A stretch of 35,486 bases of DNA from Candidatus Blautia excrementipullorum. GTDB lineage: Bacteria > Bacillota > Clostridia > Lachnospirales > Lachnospiraceae. The notes below the pieces were generated by a model. That model saw only the letters and a list, made by a program, of their open reading frames with translations, was not told the origin of the DNA and did no database searches. The position numbers were made by a program, and so were the translations under genes. Below, in pieces: positions 1 through 10,176 of the stretch (its first letter is position 1; each line of letters starts with the position of its first letter). The stretch spans positions 1-35,486 of the forward strand of contig DWYN01000164.1 of the NCBI GenBank assembly GCA_019118645.1, given 5' to 3'.

Positions 1-330
1 GAACTGATGCGCAATCGCCATTGCCTCTGTAGAGTCCGCAATCAGGTCTCTTGTCACCAGAGAATACTTCATTCCGATATGCCCCATGGCGATACCATCG
101 CAGACCGCGATAGCCGGAAATACCACAGGTGTTCCCCCAGCCATGGCAACGCCCTGTTTTACCGCATTTACGATTTTATCAAGATTCATATGGCCCGGCA
201 CGATCTCATTGTAGGAGCTGACAATCCCCACCAGAGGACGTTCCATTTCTTCTTTCGTCATTCCAAGGGCATTAAACAGAGATCTGTGCGGTGCCTGCTG
301 AGAGCCCTTTTTTACTGCGTCACTTTTCAT
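1..330 (-). CDS. ilvD: Dihydroxy-acid dehydratase, N-terminal part (cut by window edge)
   Basis: Dihydroxy-acid dehydratase converts 2,3-dihydroxy-isovalerate and 2,3-dihydroxy-3-methylvalerate to the 2-oxo acids of valine and isoleucine synthesis; it is a cytoplasmic Fe-S enzyme. The 110 visible residues start [20 protein letters not shown] and contain the family blocks [13 protein letters not shown] and [15 protein letters not shown], the latter holding a cluster-ligand Cys. The ATG at 330 is chosen because an AAAGGAG site lies just upstream and the next upstream ATG is out of frame and stops at once. The rest of the gene lies left of the window. It follows leuB on the same strand after 131 bases, a usual branched-chain amino acid grouping. 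Confidence 0.95.
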   Translation of the reverse strand, partial: MKSDAVKKGSQQAPHRSLFNALGMTKEEMERPLVGIVSSYNEIVPGHMNLDKIVNAVKQGVAMAGGTPVVFPAIAVCDGIAMGHIGMKYSLVTRDLIADSTEAMAIAHQF

Positions 331-461
331 CTTTCATCTCTCCTTTATCTGATGCTGTTATGTCATATTTTCAAAAATGCTTCTGTCATGTCTGCTGCAG
401 ATATTCTTTTATTCTTCCGAATATGTCCGCAAAACGGCGATGCATCCGCCGGATCCGATAC

Positions 462-1544
462 TCAGACTGCCTCCGCGATCAGATCCCCCATTTTTTCGGT
501 GCCTACTTCTTTGCAGCCCTCTGACATGATATCGCAGGTGCGGTATCCCTCCGTCAGGACCTTCTGCACAGCCGCCTCCACTGCATCTGCCTCTTTATCC
601 AGATCCAGGGAATAGCGAAGCATCATGGCCGCCGATAAAATTGTCGCAATCGGGTTGGCCTTATCCTGTCCCGCAATGTCCGGAGCCGAGCCATGGCTGG
701 GCTCATAAAGGCCAAATTTTGTATCGTTCAGGCTGGCAGAGGACAGCATTCCGATAGAACCGGTCACCATGCTTGCCTCGTCGGAAAGAATATCTCCAAA
801 CATATTCTCTGTCAGAATCACGTCAAACTGTCCCGGATTATGCACAAGCTGCATAGCGCAGTTGTCTACCAGCATATGCTCCAGAGTTACCTCCGGATAA
901 TCCGCCGCCACTTCCTCCACCACTTTCCTCCAGAGGCGTGAAGAATCAAGGACGTTTGCCTTGTCGACGCTCGTCACTTTTTTGGATCGCTTCATGGCGA
1001 TGTCAAATGCTTTCACCGCTATGCGCCTGATTTCATTTTCATTATAAGTCAGCGTATCAACCGCTGTCTTTACACCGTTTTCTTCTATGGTTTTTCTCTC
1101 CCCGAAATAAAGGCCTCCGGTAAGTTCGCGGACAATGATCATATCAAAGCCGTCTCCTATAACCTCCTCTTTCAGAGGGCAGGCCTTTTCAAGTTCCCTG
1201 TAAAGATAGGCGGGACGAAGATTTGCAAAAAGATTCAGGGCCTTACGGATTGCAAGGAGTCCTGCTTCAGGACGTTTGGATGGTTCCAGCTGATACCAGG
1301 GAGAAGTCTTCGCATCCCCTCCGATGGAGCCCATCAGAACCGCATCAGAAGCTTTTGCCCGGGCTACCGCCTCCTCTGTCAGCGGTACGCCGTGAACGTC
1401 AATGGATGCCCCTCCCAGAAGCACCTCCGAATAAGTGAATGTATGATGATATTTCCGGCAGACCGCGTCCAGAACTTTTCTGGCCTCTCTGACGATCTCC
1501 GGCCCAATCCCGTCTCCGGGAATCAACGCAATTTTGTATTCCAT
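462..1544 (-). CDS. leuB: 3-isopropylmalate dehydrogenase
   Basis: This enzyme oxidatively decarboxylates 3-isopropylmalate in leucine synthesis, using NAD+ and a divalent metal in the cytoplasm. It has 360 residues, the normal family length. It opens with [14 protein letters not shown], has the substrate-loop Tyr in [10 protein letters not shown], the catalytic Lys region [17 protein letters not shown], the metal-binding Asp block [19 protein letters not shown] and the NAD site [18 protein letters not shown]. The gene ends in TGA, which shows that TGA is an ordinary stop in this genome. A promoter and a leader hairpin are visible upstream, and ilvD follows, so the two are probably co-transcribed. 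Confidence 0.96.
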   Translation of the reverse strand: MEYKIALIPGDGIGPEIVREARKVLDAVCRKYHHTFTYSEVLLGGASIDVHGVPLTEEAVARAKASDAVLMGSIGGDAKTSPWYQLEPSKRPEAGLLAIRKALNLFANLRPAYLYRELEKACPLKEEVIGDGFDMIIVRELTGGLYFGERKTIEENGVKTAVDTLTYNENEIRRIAVKAFDIAMKRSKKVTSVDKANVLDSSRLWRKVVEEVAADYPEVTLEHMLVDNCAMQLVHNPGQFDVILTENMFGDILSDEASMVTGSIGMLSSASLNDTKFGLYEPSHGSAPDIAGQDKANPIATILSAAMMLRYSLDLDKEADAVEAAVQKVLTEGYRTCDIMSEGCKEVGTEKMGDLIAEAV

Positions 1545-1562
1545 TTTTCATTTCCTCTCTGC

Positions 1563-1582
1563 TCCGCAGAAATGTCTGCGGA
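1563..1582 (-). promoter_or_regulatory. Leader hairpin just before leuB
   Basis: A perfect 8-bp inverted repeat (TCCGCAGA / TCTGCGGA, 4-base loop) lies between the leuB promoter and the leuB ribosome site. No U-run follows, so it is not a simple terminator. It could stabilise the mRNA 5' end or affect initiation. No T-box features were recognised. Confidence 0.35.
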
Positions 1583-1603
1583 TTCTTTCAGCATATTGTT
1601 ATT

Positions 1604-1632
1604 ATAATAACGCACTTTTGATAACTTTTCAA
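1604..1632 (-). promoter_or_regulatory. Probable leuB-ilvD promoter
   Basis: On the minus strand, TTGAAA (1632-1627) and TATTAT (1609-1604) are separated by 17 bases, a vegetative sigma-A type arrangement located about 60 bases upstream of the leuB start. No operator is recognised. Confidence 0.55.
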
Positions 1633-1710
1633 CCTGTTAAAGTGAAAAATCGTTAAATCCCGCCTCCGCTCTCCCATCCGTTCTGGAAAAGACACATTAT
1701 TGTAAAATAA

Positions 1711-1745
1711 AAGTAAGTGCCGCCTCTGCAGCACTTACTTTTTTT
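1711..1745. terminator. Bidirectional terminator after yajC
   Basis: A perfect 10-bp inverted repeat AAGTAAGTGC / GCACTTACTT (1711-1720 and 1731-1740) is flanked by T-rich runs on both strands. On the minus strand it follows the yajC stop and would end the tgt-yajC transcript before the leuB promoter. Confidence 0.8.
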
Positions 1746-1751
1746 CCGCGG

Positions 1752-2051
1752 TTATGCAGACGCCTGTTCTGCCTTCTCCACTTCCGCGATTGCCTGTTTT
1801 CTCATAGGGATACGGCAGTTTTTGTTATTGCCGAATTCTACAATGACATCTTCTTCTGTCATATCGATAATAACGCCGTAAAAACCGCTTGTTGTCACAA
1901 TGCTGTCCCCAACTTCCATACTGTTGAGCATAGCCTGAACTCTTTTCTGTTCTTTCTTCTGCGGGCGGATCATCAGAAAATACATAACTCCAAAAAGAAC
2001 CACAATCCACAGAATCATCACACCCATACTGGCTGTTCCGCTGGCTTCCAT
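1752..2051 (-). CDS. yajC: Preprotein translocase subunit YajC
   Basis: YajC is a small membrane partner of the SecDF-YidC part of the Sec translocase. The 99-residue protein has one N-terminal membrane segment (about residues 8-25, MGVMILWIVVLFGVMYFLMI) followed at once by the family signature RPQKKEQKRVQ and the conserved MEVGDSIVTTSGFYGVI block. A longer frame extends upstream to 2147, but the ATG at 2051 follows a strong CAGGAGGAATT site and gives normal YajC length, so it is preferred. It follows tgt on the same strand, the classic tgt-yajC arrangement. Confidence 0.93.
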   Translation of the reverse strand: MEASGTASMGVMILWIVVLFGVMYFLMIRPQKKEQKRVQAMLNSMEVGDSIVTTSGFYGVIIDMTEEDVIVEFGNNKNCRIPMRKQAIAEVEKAEQASA

Positions 2052-2258
2052 TCTAATTCCTCCTGTTTCAAAACTGTCTTTTCCTTCCGGCTGCCTGCGC
2101 CGGAAAGTCCGTTCGTCGGCCTTGCACATCACCGCAGTACTGTACACTGGTGTTCACTCTGCCGCATATGCACTGACGCTATTCTCTATCATACACAAAA
2201 AAGCCCGTTTCTTCAAGTGCTTTTGTTATTTTTTATGTCTTTTCTACTCCCAAAGACT

Positions 2259-3398
2259 TTATCTGCCTCCCTGGCAGAATCCCTCCAGGCGCATCTTCTT
2301 ATATTCCGCAAACTTTCCTGCATCCAGGGCGTCCCTTATTTCTTCCATCAAATGATTATAAAAGTAAAGATTATGAAGCACACAGAGACGCATGCCCAGC
2401 ATTTCCTTAGCTTTCAGGAGATGCCGGATATATGCCCGGCTGTAGTGGCGGCAGGCAGGGCAGCCGCATTCCTCATCGATAGGGCGCATATCAAGCTCAT
2501 ATTTTGCGTTAAACATGTTCATTTTGCCATGGTTCGTATAAACATGCCCATGGCGTCCGTTCCTGCTTGGATATACACAGTCAAAAAAGTCCACGCCTCT
2601 TTCCACGCCTTCCAGAATATTGGCCGGCGTTCCCACTCCCATCAGGTAGGTAGGCTTATCCTGAGGAAGATAAGGAACTACCGCATCCAGAATCCGGTAC
2701 ATTTCCTCATGAGTCTCTCCTACAGCCAGTCCCCCTATTGCATATCCGTCCAGATTCATTTCTGATATCTGCTGCGCGTGGGCAATACGGATGTCTTCAT
2801 AGACCGCTCCCTGGTTAATGCCGAAAAGAAGCTGGTTTTTGTTAATCGTATCAGGAAGGCTGTTCCGTCTGTCCATTTCATCTTTACATCTTTTCAGCCA
2901 GCGAGCGGTCCGGGCCACCGATTTCTGCACATAATCCCTTTCCGCCACACTGCTTGGACATTCATCAAAAGCCATGGCAATGGTAGATGCGAGATTAGAC
3001 TGGATCTGCATGCTCTCCTCCGGTCCCATAAAAATTTTGTGGCCGTCTATGTGCGACTGGAAGTGCACGCCTTCCTCCTTGATTTTTCTGAGTTTTGCCA
3101 GAGAAAACACCTGAAACCCGCCGGAATCCGTCAAAATCGGCCTGTCCCACACCATAAATTTGTGCAGGCCGCCCAGCTGCTTCACCACCTTGTCCCCGGG
3201 ACGCACATGAAGATGATATGTGTTGGAGAGCTCCACCTGGGTACCGATCTCATAAAGATCCATCGTCGACACTGCTCCTTTGATCGCTCCGATGGTTCCG
3301 ACATTCATAAACACCGGCGTCTGTATTACTCCGTGAACCGTATGGAATTCCGCTCTTTTGGCACGTCCTTCTGTTTTCAGCAATCTGTATTCTGCCAT
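2259..3398 (-). CDS. tgt: Queuine/preQ1 tRNA-ribosyltransferase
   Basis: Tgt exchanges guanine-34 of GUN tRNAs for preQ1 in queuosine synthesis. With the start at 3398 (MAEYRLLKTEG, after a GAGGG site) the protein has 379 residues, the family norm; an in-frame ATG at 3431 would add 11 residues of no family character. The active-site block DSGGFQVFSL, the GGLAVGE block and the zinc site CGCPAC plus a later CVLHN His are all present. The nucleophile loop reads DCVYPSRNGRHG rather than the enterobacterial DCVMPTRNARNG, a variant that I recall from other Lachnospiraceae. The catalytic Asp is kept. Confidence 0.95.
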   Translation of the reverse strand: MAEYRLLKTEGRAKRAEFHTVHGVIQTPVFMNVGTIGAIKGAVSTMDLYEIGTQVELSNTYHLHVRPGDKVVKQLGGLHKFMVWDRPILTDSGGFQVFSLAKLRKIKEEGVHFQSHIDGHKIFMGPEESMQIQSNLASTIAMAFDECPSSVAERDYVQKSVARTARWLKRCKDEMDRRNSLPDTINKNQLLFGINQGAVYEDIRIAHAQQISEMNLDGYAIGGLAVGETHEEMYRILDAVVPYLPQDKPTYLMGVGTPANILEGVERGVDFFDCVYPSRNGRHGHVYTNHGKMNMFNAKYELDMRPIDEECGCPACRHYSRAYIRHLLKAKEMLGMRLCVLHNLYFYNHLMEEIRDALDAGKFAEYKKMRLEGFCQGGR

Positions 3399-3585
3399 TT
3401 TCTGCCCTCTTTCCCTTCCGTTTTCCGTCAAGTATACCTTGGATTTCCAAAAATGTAAAGAGCAGCCGCCCCAATAAAAGCCATCAATTTTTTTGAAAGT
3501 CTGTTTTTGCTTAATCCAGAGTGTTTTTATCCATATTTTAGTGCTCCACCCTATATTTTCATATCAGGATTGTTGAAGTTTTACA

Positions 3586-3614
3586 TTGTCATTTTAAAAA
3601 CTTTGTCGTATAAT
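3586..3614 (+). promoter_or_regulatory. Promoter of the activase fusion gene
   Basis: TTGTCA (3586-3591) and a perfect TATAAT (3609-3614) are 17 bases apart. The leader to the gene at 3839 is about 220 bases and contains a 6-bp GC-rich hairpin (3736-3752, GCCGCA / TGCGGC) without a U-run. The rest of the 3399-3838 gap shows no gene or recognisable riboswitch. Confidence 0.7.
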
Positions 3615-3838
3615 GTTACAGAATTGGGGTTTTTCTTTTTGCTTTAAATAAGAAAGAACTGGACTGTATCATACTATCTGCCGGCCTGGGGAAAGAAAGA
3701 ACCGCCGGTCCTGATTCATTTCTGTTTCATCATCTGCCGCACTCGCTGCGGCAATATTGAAATACGGAAAAACTGCCCCGGCATCTGCGCCGCGGGTACA
3801 GATACACGATAAAAAAAGAGGAGGTAGATTCATTTTCT

Positions 3839-6800
3839 ATGAGCACATATACATTGGGAATTGATATCGGATCTACAACGGTAAAAATTGCGATTCTTGA
3901 TGAGAATGAAACTCTGCTGTTTGCCGACTATGAACGGCATTTTGCAAATATCCAGGAAACCCTGGCGGATCTTCTTCAGAAAGCTTATGATCAGCTGGGC
4001 GAAGTGACCCTTCATCCGGTCATCACCGGCTCCGGCGGACTGACTCTGGCCAATCACCTGGAAATTCCTTTTGTCCAGGAGGTTATCGCCGTTTCCACAT
4101 CTCTGCAGAAAATCGCTCCCCAGACAGACGTTGCCATCGAGCTGGGCGGCGAGGATGCAAAAATCATCTATTTTGAGGGCGGCAATATTGAGCAGAGAAT
4201 GAACGGCATCTGCGCCGGAGGAACCGGATCTTTTATTGATCAGATGGCTTCTCTCCTTCAGACCGATGCAGCCGGCCTGAATGAATACGCAAAAAATTAT
4301 AAAGCTCTCTATCCCATCGCGGCCCGCTGCGGTGTATTTGCAAAAACAGATATCCAGCCCCTGATCAACGAGGGCGCCACAAAAGAGGATCTTTCGGCTT
4401 CCATTTTTCAGGCGGTAGTCAATCAGACAATTTCCGGCCTTGCCTGCGGAAAGCCCATCCGCGGCCATGTCGCTTTTCTTGGCGGTCCTCTCCACTTTTT
4501 GTCGGAGCTGAAAGCCGCCTTTATCCGCACGCTGAAGCTGGATGACGAGCACACGATTGTACCGGAAAATTCTCATCTTTTCGCGGCCATGGGTTCCGCC
4601 ATGAACGCCAAAGAGGAAGTTTCCGTCTCTCTTACTGAACTGAAGGAACGTCTCCGTCACTCCATTAAGCTGGATTTTGAAGTGGAGCGCATGGAGCCTT
4701 TATTTGCCACAGAGGAAGATTACAGGGCTTTCCATGAACGCCAGTCCGCTTACAAAGTAGCCACCGGCGATCTTTCCACATATAAAGGAAACTGTTATCT
4801 GGGAATCGACGCAGGAAGCACCACCACCAAAACTGCGCTGGTAGGAGAGGACGGCAGTCTTCTCTATTCCTTCTACAGCAATAATAACGGCAGTCCCCTG
4901 AAAACTGCCATCCGCTCCATCCAGGAAATATATTCCAAACTTCCTGAGGACGCACACATTGCCTATTCCTGCTCCACCGGCTATGGTGAAGCTCTTGTAA
5001 AGGCTGCCCTTCTTCTGGACGAAGGAGAGGTGGAAACAGTCTCCCATTATTATGCGGCAGCTTTTTTTGACCCGGAGGTCGACTGTATCCTTGATATCGG
5101 CGGACAGGATATGAAATGTATCAAGATCAAAAATCAGACTGTTGACAGCGTACAGCTCAATGAGGCATGTTCCTCCGGCTGCGGTTCTTTTATTGAGACC
5201 TTTGCCAAATCCCTGAACTACAGTGTGCAGGATTTCGCCAAAGCAGCTCTCTTTGCAAAGCATCCCATTGATCTTGGCACAAGATGCACCGTTTTTATGA
5301 ATTCCAAGGTAAAACAGGCGCAGAAGGAAGGGGCGGAAGTATCGGATATCTCCGCCGGTCTGGCCTACTCTGTTATTAAAAACGCACTTTACAAGGTAAT
5401 TAAGGTTTCCGACGCCTCTGAGCTTGGAAAACATATTGTAGTGCAGGGAGGAACCTTTTATAACGACGCGGTTCTCCGGAGCTTTGAAAAAATCGCAGAC
5501 TGTGAAGCTATCCGCCCGGACATTGCAGGAATCATGGGAGCCTTCGGTGCAGCTCTGATTGCCCGGGAGCGTCATGAAGAGGGTAAGGAGACCTCCATGC
5601 TCTCCATTGACAAGATCAACTCCCTGCAATACACTACCTCCATGGCAAACTGCCGGGGATGCACCAACAACTGCCGTCTGACCATCAACAAATTTTCCGG
5701 CGGACGTCAGTTTGTCAGCGGAAACCGCTGCGAAAGAGGTATCGGCAAAGAAAAAAACAAAGATCATGTGCCTAATCTTTATGAATATAAATATAAAAGA
5801 CTTTTTTCTTACGAGCCGCTTACTGCGGACAAGGCTGTCCGCGGTAAGGTGGGAATTCCCCGCGTGCTGAACATGTTTGAAAATTATCCTTTCTGGTTCA
5901 CTTTCTTTAGCAGACTGAAATATGAGGTAGTTCTTTCTCCTACCTCCACCAGAAAAATTTATGAGCTGGGAATCGAGTCCATCCCCAGCGAATCCGAATG
6001 TTATCCAGCAAAGCTGGCTCATGGCCATGTAAGCTGGCTGATTAAAAAAGGTGTAAAATTTATTTTTTATCCCTGTATTCCCTATGAGAGAAACGAATTT
6101 CCGGATGCAGTAAACCACTATAACTGTCCAATCGTTACTTCCTATGCGGAAAACATCAAGAACAACGTAGATGAACTGAGAGATCCGGATATTGACTTCC
6201 GTAATCCCTTCCTGGCTTTCACCTCCGAGGGAGTGCTGACCGACCGTCTGGTAGAAATATTTAAAGATATTCCGGCTCAGGAGGTCAAAGAGGCGGCCCA
6301 TGCTGCCTGGGAAGAGCTGTACAATGTCCGCCGGGATATACAGAAAAAAGGGGAAGAAACACTGGAATACATGGAAAAAACCGGACGCAGAGGTATTGTT
6401 CTCGCCGGACGTCCTTACCATATTGATCCTGAAATTCACCATGGAATTCCGGATCTTATCAACAGCTATGGCATTGCTGTACTGACAGAAGATTCTATTT
6501 CCCATTTGGGAGAAGTGGAGCGGCCTCTCCGTATCAATGACCAGTGGATGTATCATTCCCGCCTCTATGCAGCGGCTAATTTTGTAAAAACACGTGATAA
6601 TCTCGATCTGATCCAGCTCAACTCCTTTGGCTGCGGCCTGGATGCTGTAACCACGGACGAGGTTTACGAAATTCTGGAGGGAAGCGGCAAGATATACACC
6701 TGTCTGAAGATTGATGAAGTAAATAATCTCGGTGCCGCACGAATCCGTGTCCGTTCTCTCCTTGCCGCCATCCGCGCCAAAGAAGCTCAGAATAAAAAAC

Positions 6801-8080
6801 GGACTATCCAGCCGTCTTCCATCAAAAAGGTTGTCTTTACAAAGGAAATGCGAAAAGATTATACAATCCTCTGTCCTCAGATGTCACCATTCCATTTCGG
6901 TATCCTGCAGGCAGCCTTCAACACCTGCGGCTATCATCTGGAAGTGCTGCCCAACGACAATAAGGGGGCTGTGGATGTTGGTCTGAAATATGTAAACAAT
7001 GACGCCTGCTATCCGTCTCTGATTGTAGTCGGACAGATTATGGACGCTCTTCTGTCCGGCAAGTATGACCTGAACAAGACAGCCGTGATTATGTCCCAGA
7101 CAGGCGGCGGCTGCCGGGCCTCCAACTACATAGCCTTTATCCGCCGGGCTCTGAAAAAGGCAAATATGGAGCAGGTTCCGGTAATTTCCGCCAACCTGAG
7201 CGGCCTGGAAAGCAATCCCGGCTTCAAGCTTACTCTTCCGCTTATAAAGCGTGTTGTGTACGGAGCCGTATTCGGAGATATCCTTATGAAATGTGTTTAC
7301 CGGATGCGCCCCTATGAACTGGAAAAAGGAATTGTCAACAGAAAGCATAAGATCTGGGAGCAGAGGGTAATCTCCTTCCTGGAGGGAAGCAGCGTCAGTC
7401 ACAGCCAGTTCAAAAAAATGTGCAGAGATATGGTTCACGAATTCGACCTGATCCCGATCAGCGGAGAGAAGAAACCCCGTGTGGGAATTGTAGGAGAAAT
7501 CCTTGTAAAATTCCTTCCCGCCGCCAACAATCACCTGGCAGATCTTCTGGAAGCTGAGGGCGCCGAAGCGGTATGCCCTGATCTGATTGATTTCATCAGC
7601 TACTGTTTCTTCAATCAGAACTTCAAGTCCCAGTATCTTGGATTCAAAAAGTCCAAGGCAACTATTGCCAACTGGGGAATCAAAGGTATCGACTGGATCC
7701 GCAAGACAGCAAACGAGGCCCTTGCCCAGAGCCGTCATTTCACCCCTGCCGCCGATATCCGAGATCTTGCAAAAATGGCCGAGCCCATTGTATCGCCCGG
7801 AAACCAGACCGGCGAGGGCTGGTTCCTGACAGGCGAAATGATGGAGCTGATCCACGCGGGAGTGCCGAATATCGTATGTATTCAGCCCTTCGGCTGTCTG
7901 CCCAATCATATTGTGGGAAAAGGCGTAATCAAAGAAATCCGAAGAACACACCCCGAAGCGAATATCGTAGCCATTGATTACGATCCCGGCGCCAGCGAAG
8001 TCAACCAGCTCAACCGTATTAAGCTGATGCTCTCCACAGCAATGAAAAATCTGAATAAAGAGACTAAGAAGGACGCATAG
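3839..8080 (+). CDS. Two-headed 2-hydroxyacyl-CoA dehydratase activase-related protein (BadF/HgdC family)
   Basis: A 1413-residue protein of the large BadF/BadG/HgdC-related family common in clostridia. Two ASKHA-type ATPase domains lie in tandem: residues 1-270 start with [14 protein letters not shown], and a second begins near 318 with [14 protein letters not shown]. HgdC carries its [4Fe-4S] cluster on two Cys 39 residues apart; both domains keep that pair and spacing (C125/C164 and C444/C483). A Cys cluster (C605, C608, C612) follows, then a DUF2229-type region and a C-terminal part resembling a dehydratase component ([17 protein letters not shown]). The family probably uses ATP to drive low-potential electron transfer; the substrate is unknown. 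It stands alone behind its own promoter and an AGGAGGT site. Confidence 0.85.
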   Translation: MSTYTLGIDIGSTTVKIAILDENETLLFADYERHFANIQETLADLLQKAYDQLGEVTLHPVITGSGGLTLANHLEIPFVQEVIAVSTSLQKIAPQTDVAIELGGEDAKIIYFEGGNIEQRMNGICAGGTGSFIDQMASLLQTDAAGLNEYAKNYKALYPIAARCGVFAKTDIQPLINEGATKEDLSASIFQAVVNQTISGLACGKPIRGHVAFLGGPLHFLSELKAAFIRTLKLDDEHTIVPENSHLFAAMGSAMNAKEEVSVSLTELKERLRHSIKLDFEVERMEPLFATEEDYRAFHERQSAYKVATGDLSTYKGNCYLGIDAGSTTTKTALVGEDGSLLYSFYSNNNGSPLKTAIRSIQEIYSKLPEDAHIAYSCSTGYGEALVKAALLLDEGEVETVSHYYAAAFFDPEVDCILDIGGQDMKCIKIKNQTVDSVQLNEACSSGCGSFIETFAKSLNYSVQDFAKAALFAKHPIDLGTRCTVFMNSKVKQAQKEGAEVSDISAGLAYSVIKNALYKVIKVSDASELGKHIVVQGGTFYNDAVLRSFEKIADCEAIRPDIAGIMGAFGAALIARERHEEGKETSMLSIDKINSLQYTTSMANCRGCTNNCRLTINKFSGGRQFVSGNRCERGIGKEKNKDHVPNLYEYKYKRLFSYEPLTADKAVRGKVGIPRVLNMFENYPFWFTFFSRLKYEVVLSPTSTRKIYELGIESIPSESECYPAKLAHGHVSWLIKKGVKFIFYPCIPYERNEFPDAVNHYNCPIVTSYAENIKNNVDELRDPDIDFRNPFLAFTSEGVLTDRLVEIFKDIPAQEVKEAAHAAWEELYNVRRDIQKKGEETLEYMEKTGRRGIVLAGRPYHIDPEIHHGIPDLINSYGIAVLTEDSISHLGEVERPLRINDQWMYHSRLYAAANFVKTRDNLDLIQLNSFGCGLDAVTTDEVYEILEGSGKIYTCLKIDEVNNLGAARIRVRSLLAAIRAKEAQNKKRTIQPSSIKKVVFTKEMRKDYTILCPQMSPFHFGILQAAFNTCGYHLEVLPNDNKGAVDVGLKYVNNDACYPSLIVVGQIMDALLSGKYDLNKTAVIMSQTGGGCRASNYIAFIRRALKKANMEQVPVISANLSGLESNPGFKLTLPLIKRVVYGAVFGDILMKCVYRMRPYELEKGIVNRKHKIWEQRVISFLEGSSVSHSQFKKMCRDMVHEFDLIPISGEKKPRVGIVGEILVKFLPAANNHLADLLEAEGAEAVCPDLIDFISYCFFNQNFKSQYLGFKKSKATIANWGIKGIDWIRKTANEALAQSRHFTPAADIRDLAKMAEPIVSPGNQTGEGWFLTGEMMELIHAGVPNIVCIQPFGCLPNHIVGKGVIKEIRRTHPEANIVAIDYDPGASEVNQLNRIKLMLSTAMKNLNKETKKDA

Positions 8081-8102
8081 CATTCTTCATTTAAAATAAA
8101 AA

Positions 8103-8160
8103 CATGCCGCAGATTATGTCTTTTGCAAAATCAAAAGCACATTATCTGCGGCACTTCTAT
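8103..8160. terminator. Probable terminator between convergent genes
   Basis: A long imperfect stem (GCCGCAGATTATGT pairing with ACATTATCTGCGGC through small mismatches, arms about 8106-8152) lies right after the activase fusion gene, followed by a modest T-rich stretch. It separates this gene from the convergent HAD gene. Confidence 0.5.
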
Positions 8161-8230
8161 TTACAATAATTCCCAAAACAGCTCCCTTTATTCTGCAGAT
8201 TCCATCCATGTAATCACATCTACCAGAGAA

Positions 8231-8839
8231 TCAAGCAGACATTCTGTTTTTTTCTATAAATTCCTGTCCCGGCCTTTTCATATCAGGTATACAGATTACA
8301 GGAATCCCTGCACTGTAAGCTGCCTGGATGCCCGCTTCGCTGTCTTCCAGAACAAGGCAGTTTTCCGGGTCTTCTCCTATTTTTTCGCAGGCTTTCAAAA
8401 AAATATCCGGAGCCGGTTTTCCATTTTCCACCTCATGGCCAAAGGAAAACGCATTAAAATACTCCCTGATTCCATGATCCTCCAGTATCTTCAAAGCTCT
8501 TTCCTCTGTACTGGAAGAGGCCAGTGCGATTTTAAAATATCTGTTTTTCAGATAATCCAGGAGTTCTCTGGCTCCGGGTTTTAAATCTACATATTTAAAA
8601 AGCATTTCCCTCTCCAGAGCAAAAGTCTTCTCCAGTCCCTCCTCCAGTTTCCAGGGCAGTTGATACTCTTCAATCAGATGCCGGATATTTGTAACCTCTG
8701 TTTTCCCGCTGTACTGCTGTGCGTACTCCTTCAAAGAAAAATCGATATCAAAAGGCTCCAGCAGTTTCAATATGATTTCGTAAGATATCTTTTCACTGTC
8801 TATCAAAAGTCCGTCAAGGTCAAAAATCACTGCGTTCAT
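8231..8839 (-). CDS. HAD-superfamily sugar phosphatase / beta-phosphoglucomutase-like, 3' end frameshifted
   Basis: A cytoplasmic HAD hydrolase of the beta-phosphoglucomutase subgroup. It has the nucleophile motif FDLDGLLIDSE at the N-terminus, a helical cap, motif II ALASSST, the Lys region ENGKPAPDIF and motif III LVLEDSEAGIQAA. The frame ends at residue 202 with an abrupt tail NRMSA. Removing one base from the A7 run (T7 on the plus strand, 8247-8253) continues the protein as TECLLDSLVDVITWMESAE to a TAA at 8188-8190. That gives 216 residues and a family-like C-terminal helix. The catalytic core is intact, so activity may survive. It lies downstream of the SorC regulator; the substrate is unknown. 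Confidence 0.85.
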   Translation of the reverse strand: MNAVIFDLDGLLIDSEKISYEIILKLLEPFDIDFSLKEYAQQYSGKTEVTNIRHLIEEYQLPWKLEEGLEKTFALEREMLFKYVDLKPGARELLDYLKNRYFKIALASSSTEERALKILEDHGIREYFNAFSFGHEVENGKPAPDIFLKACEKIGEDPENCLVLEDSEAGIQAAYSAGIPVICIPDMKRPGQEFIEKNRMSA

Positions 8840-8920
8840 AATTATAATCTCCCGTCTTCAATTTTTCTACAGAATCAGGAGTACAGTATTTTTGCAGAAA
8901 AAAGTACTGCATTTACTATT

Positions 8921-9883
8921 TTACTTTTTCTCTTTACAACTGTATTCCAAATCAATGAGCTTTCTGGCAGTTTTTTCATCCAGAAAAAGGCTAGTAACAT
9001 ATCCATTTTTCAGCGCAGCATGCAAAACCTCCACTTTATTTTCTGTCGCAACAACTGCAATACGATACTCTTTATTCTTAATCTGCTCAAGCTCGATCCC
9101 CATAATTCGTTCATTAAAAACATTATCGCCGGGACTTCCATCCTTTCTGAAAAACCTTCCGCCAATGTCCCCCACATAACCTTCATTTTTCAGTTTCTCA
9201 AATTCCCGTTTGGAGAATCCTCCATATCGGAACATGGTCGACTTCAGATCCAGATTGCCGATACCGAAAATAATGATATTTGCCTTATCGATCAGTGAAA
9301 ACACCTGTTTCAGATGAGAATCCTTTTTCAGCATGCGCGCTACTTCTGCACTGTCCACAGACACAGGCACCATAAGGCGATATCCTGTAGCATTAAAATT
9401 GCGGGAGAATTTCTCTATAATGTCCTCTGCGCCGATACTTGTATTGTTCTGGATTAGTCCGCCGTTGATTCCGACAATCTTTCCCCCTTTTATACTGCGC
9501 GGCTTTAAACCATTCGCCACCTTGGACATCGTATATCCCCAGGCTACGCCGATAATATCACCGTCACGCACAATGTAATTCAGATAATCTCCGACAAAAA
9601 TCGAAATATCTCTTAATATAATATCTGTATCATCTATATCCACTTTAGTAACAGATACAAATTTAAGATCGTACAATCCCTGTATCTTATTTTCCATTTC
9701 TACCACGTTTCCGCCCGGAAAATTTAAAGTAAATTCTACATAGCCGTTATCTACGGCACTTCCGATAATTCTTGATACCGTTGCCGTCGAAAGGCCTTCG
9801 CTTACGGCGATATCCTTCTGACTCATGCGCATCAGATAATGTTTTTTTATTACCCTGAAAATCTGTTCGTTATCTTTACCCAT
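8921..9883 (-). CDS. SorC/DeoR-type sugar-sensing transcriptional regulator 1
   Basis: A 320-residue SorC-family regulator. Residues about 15-45 form a winged-helix reader (MSQKDIAVSEGLSTATVSRI). The rest is the NagB-like effector domain that binds a phosphorylated sugar in this family (GDIIGVAWGYTMSKVA, IVGINGGL, FGIGNL). It lies just downstream of an ABC sugar importer operon that ends in a strong terminator, so it has its own transcript. It is the best candidate to bind the tandem GNAATWTATTTC operators found at three promoters nearby. A single related 12-mer, GAATTTTATTTC, lies at 9999-10010 upstream of it, so weak autoregulation is possible. Effector and sign of control are inferred. Confidence 0.88.
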   Translation of the reverse strand: MGKDNEQIFRVIKKHYLMRMSQKDIAVSEGLSTATVSRIIGSAVDNGYVEFTLNFPGGNVVEMENKIQGLYDLKFVSVTKVDIDDTDIILRDISIFVGDYLNYIVRDGDIIGVAWGYTMSKVANGLKPRSIKGGKIVGINGGLIQNNTSIGAEDIIEKFSRNFNATGYRLMVPVSVDSAEVARMLKKDSHLKQVFSLIDKANIIIFGIGNLDLKSTMFRYGGFSKREFEKLKNEGYVGDIGGRFFRKDGSPGDNVFNERIMGIELEQIKNKEYRIAVVATENKVEVLHAALKNGYVTSLFLDEKTARKLIDLEYSCKEKK

Positions 9884-9931
9884 ATTTTTGTCCTTCTGAC
9901 CAGAGAATATCCTTTCATTCGCAGGATTGCC

Positions 9932-9955
9932 CTGTATTCTCTGCTGTATTCTCTG
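9932..9955. repeat. 12-bp tandem duplication upstream of regulator 1
   Basis: CTGTATTCTCTG occurs twice head to tail, with a partial third copy after it. It lies in the 293-base gap between regulator 1 and the ABC operon. That gap otherwise contains the ABC terminator and a weak operator-like 12-mer. No gene is seen there. Confidence 0.6.
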
Positions 9956-10097
9956 CTTTATTCATCTACAGTTTATAGGATGGATCAGCGAAAATCAAGA
10001 ATTTTATTTCAAACACGTAACAAATACTAATGAATTCTTAAAGAAATTTCATTATAATATATTTTCTGTCTAACCTTCTGCCATTTTTGTCCGGATA

Positions 10098-10137
10098 AGA
10101 AAAAGCAGAATGCCGCACGTCACATTCTGCTTTTTCT
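10098..10137. terminator. Strong terminator of the ABC importer operon
   Basis: A perfect 15-bp inverted repeat (AGAAAAAGCAGAATG / CATTCTGCTTTTTCT, 10-base loop) with A-runs and T-runs built in, so it works on either strand. It follows the binding-protein gene. Confidence 0.9.
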
Positions 10138-10176
10138 GAAGTCAAACTATATTATCCATATGATTCATGAAAGAAC

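Noticed and set aside
1545-1751. T-box or leucine leader upstream of leuB
   Set aside because: The gap is short; only a promoter and a small hairpin are visible, with no leader peptide or T-box sequence.
4700-6556. A 618-residue open frame on the minus strand, antisense to the activase fusion
   Set aside because: Its product has no recognisable domain, and the opposite strand encodes a well-conserved protein across its whole length; it is a codon-bias shadow.
8247-8253. Programmed -1 frameshift at the A AAA AAC heptamer in the HAD gene
   Set aside because: The heptamer is in the correct register, but a -1 shift leads to a stop after eight codons with no family match. The conserved tail lies in the +1 frame, so a one-base indel fits better.
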